Assembly: GCA_946402275.1 (NCBI GenBank)
Contig: CAMIVY010000010.1
Span: 32,482 to 96,481, forward strand
Origin: an uncultured Prevotella sp.
GTDB taxonomy: Bacteria > Bacteroidota > Bacteroidia > Bacteroidales > Bacteroidaceae
Length of the DNA: 64,000 nt
Direction of reading: 5' to 3'
Positions 33,492 through 41,911 of the stretch are shown here, in pieces (position 1 is the stretch's first letter; the number at the start of each line of letters is the position of its first letter). The position numbers and the translations under genes are program-made. The notes beneath the pieces are model-generated. The model worked only from the letters and a program-made list of their open reading frames with translations. It was not told the DNA's origin and did not search any database.

Positions 33492-36400
33492 ATGAAAACA
33501 ATTAGGGTCTTTAACCTAAAAGTACCAACCGGCTCAGGTCGAATGGTCATGATGCTCCTGGCACTCATGGTGTCCGTAGCATCTCTCGCCCAAAACATCA
33601 AGGGCTCTGTAGTTGACGAGAACGGCGAACCCGTTATCGGCGCTACCGTTGTAGAAAAGAGCAATCCGCAGCATGCCACCATCACCGACTACGATGGAAA
33701 CTTCACGCTCCCCGTATCGGCAGGCACTACGATTGCCGTATCCTATGTAGGTTATGTCACGCAGGAAGTCACCGCCCGTGCCGGCATGACCGTCACGCTA
33801 AAGCCCGACGACAAGCTTCTCGACGAAGTGGTAGTCATCGGCTATGGCGTTCAGAAGAAGAGCGTAGTCACCGCCTCCATCGCCAAGGTCACTGCCGACG
33901 ACCTGGAGGGCAAGACGCGCCTGCGTGCTGAAGATGCGCTGAAGGGCATGGCCGCCGGTGTCAGCGTCACCTCCGCCTCCGGACAGCCCGGTGCCAAGTC
34001 GATGATCCGCATCCGTGGTGTCGGAACCATCAACAACACCGAGCCCCTTTATATTATAGACGGTATGCCCACCGACCAGAACGGTATGGAGAGCGTCAAC
34101 CCCACCGACATCGAGAGCATCGAGGTGCTGAAAGACGCCGCCTCCGGAGCCATCTACGGTGCCCGTGCTGCCAACGGTGTCATCCTCGTCACCACCAAGA
34201 AGGGCAAGCTCGGCAAGGCCTCCATCAACTATAATTTCTCCTACGGATGGCAGAGCGCCTGGAAGAAGCGCGACGTCACCGGAGCCACCGACTATGCCAT
34301 CCTCCAGAACGAGCGTGCAGTAGGTCGCGGACAGGCCCCCGTCTATCCTGACCCATACAACCTCGTCGATGCCAATGGCGTCCCCATTACCGGCTTCGGC
34401 ACCAATTGGCAAGACCTACTCTTCAACGACAATGCACCCATCATGCAGCACGACGTCAGCGTCAGCGGTGCTTCCGAGAAGATCAACTACTACCTCTCCC
34501 TAGGCTATTTCACCCAGGACGGCATAGTCGGCGGCAACTACGGACAGTCTAACTACGACCGTCTCACCGTCCGCTCCAACAACCAGTTCAACCTCATCGA
34601 CGCCACCAAGGAACGCCGCTTCCTCAACAAGCTCGACCTCGGTGCCAACCTCTCCTATATGCGAGTGCATAACACCGGCATCGACAGCAACTCCACATGG
34701 GGCTCACCCCTCGGCTCAGCCCTCTACCTCGCTCCCGTGCTGCCCCTCACCCTTCACGGACAGATGGCACAGGACCTCCTCGACCGCTATTCGCGCTTCG
34801 ACCTCTATACCGACGAGTCGGGCAATCCCTATACCGTACCCGGATTCGTCGGCAGCTATAACGAGCAGAACAACCCCATCGCCATGATGCAGCGCACCCC
34901 CAACCGCAACTGGAGCCATAAGTTCATGCCCAAGTTCTCCATCGACCTCCAGCTGTTCGACGAGCTGAAATACCACTTCACCTACAGTGCCGAGCTCTCC
35001 TTCTGGGGTTACGACGGTGCCGTGAAGGAGAAATACTACCTCTCCGGCAACAGCAATTCCGACCACACCTCAGCCACCTCCTACAAGGGCAACAACAGCA
35101 CATGGCAGGTAGAAAACACGCTGACCTACGACAAGACCTTCGACAAGCACACCATCGGCGTAGTGCTCGGCCAGAGTGCCCTCAAGACCAAGGGCGACCA
35201 GTTGGGCGGTTCCCATTGGAACCTGGTCAATCCCGACAAGCCCTCCATCGACTATACCACCGGTGGCAGCCTGGAGCTCACCACCGATGCCGACGGCAAG
35301 ATTACCGGAGCAAAGAGCCTGGTCAGCGCATGGGGCGGACCCTATGTCGAGCACCGTCTCTCCTCCCTCTTCGCCCGTCTCAGCTATAACTACGACGAGC
35401 GCTACATGTTCCAGTTCACTATCCGCCGCGACGGTTCCAGCCGTTTCGGTGCCAACAACAAGTACGGCACCTTCCCCTCCTTCTCCTTGGGATGGAACGT
35501 CATGAACGAGCAGTTCATGGAGAAGACCCGCAGCTGGCTCACCAACCTGAAGCTGCGTGCCAGCTGGGGTAAGAACGGTAACGACAACATTGGCGATTTC
35601 GCCTATACCACCCTTACAAGCCTTGGCGGTAGCAGCAACTACTACTACGGCCGTACCGCCTCCATGACCTACGGCTCCAAGGCCAACCGTCTGGCCAATG
35701 AAGACCTGAAATGGGAAGAGAGCGAACAGACCGACCTCGGCATCGACCTCGGCTTCTGGAACAACAAGCTCACCTTCTCCGCCGATTACTTTGTGAAGAA
35801 GACCAACGGCATGATCATTGAAATGCCCATCCCCAGCTATGTCGGCGAGCGCCGCCCCCTGGCCAATGTCGGCGACATGAAGAACAGCGGCGTCGAGTTT
35901 GAGCTAGGCTATAAGTGGAACATTGCCGATGCCCACTTTGCCATCAAGGGCAACGCCTCCTATCTGAAAAACGAGTTGACCAACATCGGCAATGACACCG
36001 GTTTCCTCAACTTCGGCATCTCACAGTTCAGCGGTGGCGGCACCCGTGCAGAGAACGGACAGCCCTTCCCATTCTTCTATGGCTATAAGACCAACGGCAT
36101 CCTGCAGACTCAAGCTGAGGCCAATGCGTATAATGCCCAGTATGGTACCAAGTCCAAGCCCGGCGACTTCCGCTTCGTCGATGTCGATGGTGACAGCAAG
36201 ATAACCGACAGCGACCGTACCAACATCGGCAATGGAGTGCCCAAGTGGAGCTATGGCCTGAACTTTGACGCCGAATGGAAAGGCATCGACCTCGGCGTCT
36301 TCTTCCAGGGAGTCAGCGGAGTCGATGTGTTCGATGCCACCTACCGTCAGGACATTACCTCCGGCAACTACCCCACCTGGGTGCTTGACCGCTGGACCGG

Positions 36401-36740
36401 CGAAGGCACCTCCAACACCATACCAGCCATCGGCAGCAGCGAGAGCTGGGTGGTTAGTGACATGTACGTTCACGACGGCAGCTACCTGCGCCTGAAGAAC
36501 ATCACACTGGGCTACACGCTGCCCCGCCACCTCACTAGCAAGATAGGCATCTCGCGCTTCCGCATCTATGCCCGTGCCGAGAACCTCTTCACCTGGACCA
36601 AGTACTGGGGCTTCGATCCTGAAATCGGAGCCGGTTTCGACGACAATTCCCAGCGTCACAACACCGAGTTCACCGGAGTTGACTACGGCATCTATCCGCA
36701 GGCACGCACCTACACGCTAGGATTTAATATCTCATTATAA
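33492..36740 (+). CDS. SusC-like TonB-dependent outer-membrane transporter (beta-glucan PUL)
   Basis: 1082-residue oligosaccharide importer, first gene of a six-gene same-strand block. Signal region about 1-34 (MLLALMVSVASLAQ); regulatory domain NIKGSVVDENGEPVIGATVV; TonB-box-like DEVVVIGYGVQKKSVVTASI near 115-135; plug with MIRIRGVGTINNTEPLYIIDG split over the usual place; barrel with FTIRRDGSSRFGANNKYGTF and a terminal YTLGFNISL strand. It is clearly less like the two fructan SusC proteins than they are to each other. Substrate assigned from GH16 and GH3 downstream. Confidence 0.94.
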   Translation: MKTIRVFNLKVPTGSGRMVMMLLALMVSVASLAQNIKGSVVDENGEPVIGATVVEKSNPQHATITDYDGNFTLPVSAGTTIAVSYVGYVTQEVTARAGMTVTLKPDDKLLDEVVVIGYGVQKKSVVTASIAKVTADDLEGKTRLRAEDALKGMAAGVSVTSASGQPGAKSMIRIRGVGTINNTEPLYIIDGMPTDQNGMESVNPTDIESIEVLKDAASGAIYGARAANGVILVTTKKGKLGKASINYNFSYGWQSAWKKRDVTGATDYAILQNERAVGRGQAPVYPDPYNLVDANGVPITGFGTNWQDLLFNDNAPIMQHDVSVSGASEKINYYLSLGYFTQDGIVGGNYGQSNYDRLTVRSNNQFNLIDATKERRFLNKLDLGANLSYMRVHNTGIDSNSTWGSPLGSALYLAPVLPLTLHGQMAQDLLDRYSRFDLYTDESGNPYTVPGFVGSYNEQNNPIAMMQRTPNRNWSHKFMPKFSIDLQLFDELKYHFTYSAELSFWGYDGAVKEKYYLSGNSNSDHTSATSYKGNNSTWQVENTLTYDKTFDKHTIGVVLGQSALKTKGDQLGGSHWNLVNPDKPSIDYTTGGSLELTTDADGKITGAKSLVSAWGGPYVEHRLSSLFARLSYNYDERYMFQFTIRRDGSSRFGANNKYGTFPSFSLGWNVMNEQFMEKTRSWLTNLKLRASWGKNGNDNIGDFAYTTLTSLGGSSNYYYGRTASMTYGSKANRLANEDLKWEESEQTDLGIDLGFWNNKLTFSADYFVKKTNGMIIEMPIPSYVGERRPLANVGDMKNSGVEFELGYKWNIADAHFAIKGNASYLKNELTNIGNDTGFLNFGISQFSGGGTRAENGQPFPFFYGYKTNGILQTQAEANAYNAQYGTKSKPGDFRFVDVDGDSKITDSDRTNIGNGVPKWSYGLNFDAEWKGIDLGVFFQGVSGVDVFDATYRQDITSGNYPTWVLDRWTGEGTSNTIPAIGSSESWVVSDMYVHDGSYLRLKNITLGYTLPRHLTSKIGISRFRIYARAENLFTWTKYWGFDPEIGAGFDDNSQRHNTEFTGVDYGIYPQARTYTLGFNISL

Positions 36741-36785
36741 TTTTTACACCCGAAGGTTTAAGCGTTTTTAAAACCCGATTTAGAT

Positions 36786-38342
36786 ATGAAAAAGAACAAT
36801 ATAAACCCCATACGCCACACAATAGCGTTTATTGTTTATTGTTTAACGTTTACTGTTTTGTCCACCTCCTGCAGCAAAGACTTCCTAGAGGTAAAAAATC
36901 CCACCGGCGAGCCTTTGGAGGAATACTATACCACCGAAGAGACCTTGAACGAGGCACTCACCTCAGCCTATGCACCCCTACATTGGCCCGACTGGGACAA
37001 TGTAGCCTATAACGACCTAACTGTAGATGCCGAAATTCTGGGCGACGACTTCTGGGTGGGTGGCGAGACGGCCACCGACAACCTACACTGGCAGCGCCTG
37101 TTCAACTTCGAGGGCAGCAGCAACTACACCCTAGCCACCCTTTGGGGCGACTTCTATAGCGGCATCAAGCGTTGCAACGACGCCATCAAGTATGCCGGAT
37201 GGAGCGGGAAAGCCACTGTGCAGTTCCGCACCTCTATGGAGATGCAGGCTCGTCTGCTCCGCGTATATTATTACAATATCCTATGGCACTACTACGGCAA
37301 TGTGCCCTTCTATCTGGAGAACCTCGCATTGCCTTATACCGCACCGCAGTTGAAGGCCGACGAGATATACGCCAACCTCATTACCGAGCTCGATGCCATC
37401 ATAGCCTCTGACGTGTTGCCCATGCGCTGGGCCGCTGCCGAGTCAGGCCGTGTCAGCCAGGCCTTTGCCTATATGCTCTATGCCGAAATGGTAATGTACC
37501 AGAACGACACCGCCCGCTATCCGCAAGCCCTCAGCTATATGAAGAAAATCATAGCCGACCCCGACTATTCGCTGAACCCCAGCTATGCCGCCATCTGGGA
37601 AGAGAGTGGGGAGTGGTGCTCCGAGAGTATCTTTGAGATAAACTACAACGACGACCAGGCACAGCGTGACTGGGGCGATGCTGCCCTCAATGCCGGCGGT
37701 TCCGTGTTCCCCACGCTCTGTTCTCCCAACAAGTTCTCCGACGACCTGTGGAGCGGCATGGACGGATGGGGATTCCTGCCCATGCGTGTTGAGACCTATA
37801 ACATGTTTGCCGAGGGCGACCTTCGCCGCGACGCCACCTGTTGGGATGTGCGAGGCATGTCCTATACCGAGCGTTATCAGGACACCCACATCTGGCTGCA
37901 TAAGTATCGTCCTACCCTCGAGAACTGCAAGGACTGTCCCACCTCAAAGAACCTCAACTACAATAACAACAAGCGCATCTACCGTTATGCCGAGACTCTG
38001 CTGAATGCCGCTGAGCTGTTGCTGCATACCGGAGGCAGTCTTTCCGAGGCTACGGGCTATGTCAACGAGGTTCGCGCACGTGCTGGACTGCCCGCATTGG
38101 ACGGTGTCACCATCGATGACATTTTCACCGAGCGTCACATGGAGTTTGTAGGCGAGGGCAAGCGTTACTTCGACCTCGTACGTGCTGAGGGCATCCCCGG
38201 TGCCATTCAGAAGGCTACCACCGTACTGGTTCCCGACACCTACGGCTACCGCACTAATAGTTGGACACCCAGAAAGAAGTATATTCCTCTGGCTCAGTCT
38301 GAGATTGATGCTGACCCCACACTTATTCAGAACGAATACTAA
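36786..38342 (+). CDS. SusD-like surface glycan-binding lipoprotein (beta-glucan PUL)
   Basis: 518-residue partner of the SusC at 33492. Lipobox at STSC (Cys29). SusD marks: MEMQARLLRVYYYNILWHYYG, RYAETLLNAAELLLHTGG and FTERHMEFVGEGKRYFDLVR. Its signal peptide (FIVYCLTFTVLST) is encoded by a five-unit heptanucleotide array (36827-36861), and the first about 30 codons are nearly identical in DNA to those of the next gene. Confidence 0.93.
   Translation: MKKNNINPIRHTIAFIVYCLTFTVLSTSCSKDFLEVKNPTGEPLEEYYTTEETLNEALTSAYAPLHWPDWDNVAYNDLTVDAEILGDDFWVGGETATDNLHWQRLFNFEGSSNYTLATLWGDFYSGIKRCNDAIKYAGWSGKATVQFRTSMEMQARLLRVYYYNILWHYYGNVPFYLENLALPYTAPQLKADEIYANLITELDAIIASDVLPMRWAAAESGRVSQAFAYMLYAEMVMYQNDTARYPQALSYMKKIIADPDYSLNPSYAAIWEESGEWCSESIFEINYNDDQAQRDWGDAALNAGGSVFPTLCSPNKFSDDLWSGMDGWGFLPMRVETYNMFAEGDLRRDATCWDVRGMSYTERYQDTHIWLHKYRPTLENCKDCPTSKNLNYNNNKRIYRYAETLLNAAELLLHTGGSLSEATGYVNEVRARAGLPALDGVTIDDIFTERHMEFVGEGKRYFDLVRAEGIPGAIQKATTVLVPDTYGYRTNSWTPRKKYIPLAQSEIDADPTLIQNEY
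36827..36861 (+). repeat. Heptanucleotide array in the susD signal-peptide coding region
   Basis: GTTTATT, GTTTATT, GTTTAAC, GTTTACT, GTTTTGT: five 7-bp units in codons for FIVYCLTFTVLS. Confidence 0.9.
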
Positions 38343-38353
38343 AAATAATTGAT

Positions 38354-40771
38354 ATGAAAAAGAACAATATAAAATCCATACGCCATGCAATAACGTTTAT
38401 TGTTTATTGTTTAACGTTTATTGTTTTGCCAACGGCTTGCTCTCCCGACAGCTTCGACGGAGCCGACCCCAATGGCATTCCCACCATGGACGGTGTCGAT
38501 TTTCAGATCACCGTTGACCAGGACATCAATCAGATGACGGCCTCCTATACCCCGAAGCCCGGCACTTATCCCATCTGGATTCTCGATGGTACCCAGTATT
38601 CCTCTCTGCAGGAGGTTGGCTATAAGAATGATGAGGCAGGCACTCACACCATAGCCCTCAAGATAGGCAACCGTAACGGATTCAGCCAGGGCACCCTCAT
38701 CAAGACCTATACATTCAATGAGACGAAGATAGACTATACTGCCGACTTCCGCCGCATCACCGGTAAGGAGTGGCGCATTGCCAACAAGGAAGTGGGTCAC
38801 ATGGGCTGCGGCCCTGCAGGTACCGACGGTGCCGGCTGGTGGGCTGCTGCTCCCGACGACAAGAAAGCCTTCGGTGTGTATGACGACCGAATCACCTTTA
38901 CTGCCGACACGCGTACTGGTGGCCAGTTCAACTACAACCCCGGTGCTGATGGTCTTACCTATGTCAACAAAGGCACCCGCTGGGCTGATGGTGCCCCAGA
39001 GGATGTCGATGTCGAACTGGGCGAGCAGCAGTCGTCATGGAATTTCGAAGTCCTCGACTGGGAAGATGCCGATGGCAACGTTTCCAAGCAGACCTACATC
39101 CGTCTGGCTGCCAACACCGCTTTCCCTTACATCAGTTCCGACCGTCAGTATGCCGACCCGCTGTTCCGCATCGAGTCGCTGTCGGCCAAGAAGATAGTGC
39201 TGGTCTATGATGAGCCCGATCGCAGCATTGCCTGGCGCTTCATCCTCACCTCCGAGGAGGGTGAGAAGGTATGGGAAGGTTACGATGCCAACAGCCAGTA
39301 TAATATGTGGAAAGGTATTACTCCGACCATGGAGTTCTGGTATGCTCCCGGCTGGAGTCAGATTGCCGACCCTGGTTTCGTTGACAAGGGCAACGACTAC
39401 ACCATCACGCTGCCAGAGGCCACTACCGACCAGTGGCAGGCTCAGGTGAAGATGCATACCGAGCTCACCACCAGTGCTGCCAACAATTACGACTTCTCGG
39501 CTATCTTCAATAGCGATAAAGACCTGAATGGAGCCACTGTCAAACTCGTACTCGACGGCGACGATGGTGTGTTCTACTTCACCGACCGCATTGACCTCAA
39601 GGCCAACGAGGACTATATCTTCTGGAAGAGTGACATGCCCGGCATCGATATGTCGAAGGTAATGCTCGTACTCGACTTTGGTGGCTGTCAGGCTGAAACC
39701 ACCGTCAATGTCTCCAACATCGTGCTCAAGAACCATGCCGATGACGACGGCACCGTGCCGCCTACTGACGAGCCCGTCAATCCCGATGCCCCCGTCATGG
39801 ACTGGGATTATAACAGTGCGTCAAACCTCTGGAAAGCTGTTGACGACGGTTCTAAGTTCGATGCCTTTGGCTACTATTTCGCTGACGGAAGCTGGAGCCC
39901 CATTCCCTACGACGAGGCCACGCATACGGGCGATGCTTATGAGATCACCCTTCCCGAGGGAATGGGCGGTTCGCAGTGGCAGGGTCAGTTCCATATTGAT
40001 ACAAAGCTCACTGCCAGTGCTGCCAAGAAGTACAACTTCTACCTAGTGATGGAGACCGACCAGAACTGTCCGGGTGTCACCATGAAACTTACCGACGGTG
40101 GTGACGACAACTACTTCTTCGTGGATCGTTATGATGTTACAGCCGACGAGCCCTTCATTCTGAAATACGAGGGTGTTGCCCTGAAAGAGGGCAAGGATGC
40201 CGATGTCATCCGCCTGTTCTTCGACTTCGGTGGCTCTCCTGCCGGTACACATGTCAAGATCAGCAAGATTTTCTTTGAAGAGGCTGTTTCCATGGACTAC
40301 GATGATGCCGACAACCTGTGGAAAGCTGTTGACGATGGTTCTAAGTTCGATGCCTTTGGCTACTATTTCGCTGACGGAAGCTGGAGCCCCATTCCCTACA
40401 ACGAGGCAACCCACAAGGGCAATGTCTATGAGATTACCCTTCCCGAAGGACTGGGCGGTTCACAGTGGCAGGGTCAGTTCCATATCGATACAAAACTCAC
40501 TGCCAGTGCTGCCAAGAGCTACCATTTCCAGTTGGTGATGGAGACCGACCAGAACTGTCCCGCAGTGACCATGAAACTCACTGACGGTGGCGACGACAAC
40601 TACTTCTTCGTAGAGCAGCATGACATTACGGCCGACGAGCCCTTTGTGCTGACCAAGAAGGGTGTTGTCCTGAAGGAGGGCAAGGATGCCGATGTGCTCC
40701 GATTGTTCTTCGACTTCGGTGGCTCTCCTGCCGGTACGCATGTCAAGATTAGCAAGATAATATTTAAGTAA
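38354..40771 (+). CDS. Surface glycan-binding lipoprotein with three CBM-like modules (beta-glucan PUL)
   Basis: 805-residue lipoprotein, lipobox at PTAC (Cys29). After an N-terminal Ig-like part (about 40-110) comes a beta-rich domain (about 115-310), then three homologous CBM4/9-type beta-sandwich modules of about 150-160 residues (about 316-465, 480-640, 643-805). Each has the pattern LWKAVDDGSKFDAFGYYFADGSW / ITLPEG-GGSQWQGQFH / CPVTMKLTDGGDDNYFF in modules 2 and 3; module 1 is more diverged (YNMWKGITPTMEFWYAPGW). Modules 2 and 3 are a recent 489-bp tandem duplication. Likely holds beta-glucan at the surface for GH16. No enzymatic motif. First 30 codons duplicate those of susD upstream. 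Confidence 0.82.
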   Translation: MKKNNIKSIRHAITFIVYCLTFIVLPTACSPDSFDGADPNGIPTMDGVDFQITVDQDINQMTASYTPKPGTYPIWILDGTQYSSLQEVGYKNDEAGTHTIALKIGNRNGFSQGTLIKTYTFNETKIDYTADFRRITGKEWRIANKEVGHMGCGPAGTDGAGWWAAAPDDKKAFGVYDDRITFTADTRTGGQFNYNPGADGLTYVNKGTRWADGAPEDVDVELGEQQSSWNFEVLDWEDADGNVSKQTYIRLAANTAFPYISSDRQYADPLFRIESLSAKKIVLVYDEPDRSIAWRFILTSEEGEKVWEGYDANSQYNMWKGITPTMEFWYAPGWSQIADPGFVDKGNDYTITLPEATTDQWQAQVKMHTELTTSAANNYDFSAIFNSDKDLNGATVKLVLDGDDGVFYFTDRIDLKANEDYIFWKSDMPGIDMSKVMLVLDFGGCQAETTVNVSNIVLKNHADDDGTVPPTDEPVNPDAPVMDWDYNSASNLWKAVDDGSKFDAFGYYFADGSWSPIPYDEATHTGDAYEITLPEGMGGSQWQGQFHIDTKLTASAAKKYNFYLVMETDQNCPGVTMKLTDGGDDNYFFVDRYDVTADEPFILKYEGVALKEGKDADVIRLFFDFGGSPAGTHVKISKIFFEEAVSMDYDDADNLWKAVDDGSKFDAFGYYFADGSWSPIPYNEATHKGNVYEITLPEGLGGSQWQGQFHIDTKLTASAAKSYHFQLVMETDQNCPAVTMKLTDGGDDNYFFVEQHDITADEPFVLTKKGVVLKEGKDADVLRLFFDFGGSPAGTHVKISKIIFK
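38395..38429 (+). repeat. Heptanucleotide array in a second signal-peptide coding region
   Basis: GTTTATT, GTTTATT, GTTTAAC, GTTTATT, GTTTTGC: same array as at 36827-36861, in codons for FIVYCLTFIVLP. Confidence 0.9.
39805..40771 (+). repeat. 489-bp tandem duplication of a CBM-like module
   Basis: Landmark TGGAAAGCTGTTGAC occurs at 39830 and 40319, and long stretches after it are identical at the DNA level, showing a recent duplication (163 codons, in frame). Confidence 0.9.
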
Positions 40772-40792
40772 AATAACGATAAGATATTTAAT

Positions 40793-41911
40793 ATGAGAAA
40801 GATCATGCTTAATACATTCCTGCTCACCATAGCTGTAGCCCTCAGTGGCTGCAGCCAGAGCGACAAATACAAATATTACGAAGGTGATGCCATTCCTAAT
40901 GCCGTCATCACTGTAGGCACACCCGCCGTCACCGTACCCTCCGACGGGGGAGAATATACCGTCACCGTATCTACGACCGGCAGTGAGTGGGATGCCTATA
41001 CGAACGACAAGTTTATCGGTGTCGAGTCGCAAAGCACCATTGGTTCCTCTGGTACTGTCCATATCACCGTGCCTGCCAATCCCGAGACAACTGCACGCAT
41101 CGGTTCCGTGGTCATTATGTCTGGCACTGCCCGTACCGACATCGTTGTCTCACAGGCTGCTGCTGCCGAGCCTATGTACAATGTTCCGGATGGCTATTCG
41201 CTCGTCTGGCAGGATGAGTTCGACAGCGGCACCACCCTCGATGCCAACAACTGGGTTCACGAGGTGAAGAGTGCAGGATGGGTGAACAACGAGTTGCAGA
41301 ACTACGTGAACCATACCACCCCTGATGGTGCCAAGGTCACCGAGATCAAGAACGGCAAGTTGCGCATCACCTGTCTCAAGGAGAACGGCAAGGTCTATTC
41401 CGCCCGTGTCTATGCCCGCCAGCAGGAAGGATGGACCTATGGCTATATCGAGGCCCGCATCAAGCTGCCTAAGGGCAAGGGCACATGGCCCGCTTTCTGG
41501 ATGATGCCCGTCAATTTCAAGTCGTGGCCTGCCGATGGTGAGATAGACATCATGGAGGAAGTTGGCGGACATGCTAACTTTGTCAGCTCCAGCCTCCATG
41601 CCAATGCCCATGTGCATTCCAACAATACGCAGGTGACGCACGAGATGTACCTGGAAGGTGCCGAGGACGACTTCCACACCTATGCTATGTTGTGGACACC
41701 TAACAATATCACTACCTATGTTGATGGACAGGTGCAGCTCTCTTACGACAATACGGGCAAGGGGCGTGACGACTGGCCCTATGAAGATCCGTTCTATATC
41801 ATTCTCAACCTGGCGTGGGGTGGCGACTGGGGAGCAGCCTACGGCATAGACGAGGGTGCGCTGCCTACTACGATGGAGGTTGACTACGTTCGTGTGTTCC
41901 AGAAACAATGA
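40793..41911 (+). CDS. GH16 endo-beta-glucanase (laminarinase/lichenase type) lipoprotein with BACON-like domain
   Basis: Cuts beta-1,3- or mixed-linkage beta-glucan at the cell surface. Lipobox Cys20 (LSGCSQS). Residues about 38-122 form a BACON-like Ig module (TVPSDGGEYTVTVSTTGSEW). The GH16 jelly roll runs from about 133 to 372 with the catalytic motif GEIDIMEEVG: nucleophile Glu250, Asp252, acid/base Glu255; the extra Met of the beta-bulge type EIDIME is that of laminarinases and relatives. WPAFWMMP and AWGGDWGAAYGID are further family marks. Stop overlaps the GH3 start by 4 bp. Confidence 0.93.
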   Translation: MRKIMLNTFLLTIAVALSGCSQSDKYKYYEGDAIPNAVITVGTPAVTVPSDGGEYTVTVSTTGSEWDAYTNDKFIGVESQSTIGSSGTVHITVPANPETTARIGSVVIMSGTARTDIVVSQAAAAEPMYNVPDGYSLVWQDEFDSGTTLDANNWVHEVKSAGWVNNELQNYVNHTTPDGAKVTEIKNGKLRITCLKENGKVYSARVYARQQEGWTYGYIEARIKLPKGKGTWPAFWMMPVNFKSWPADGEIDIMEEVGGHANFVSSSLHANAHVHSNNTQVTHEMYLEGAEDDFHTYAMLWTPNNITTYVDGQVQLSYDNTGKGRDDWPYEDPFYIILNLAWGGDWGAAYGIDEGALPTTMEVDYVRVFQKQ

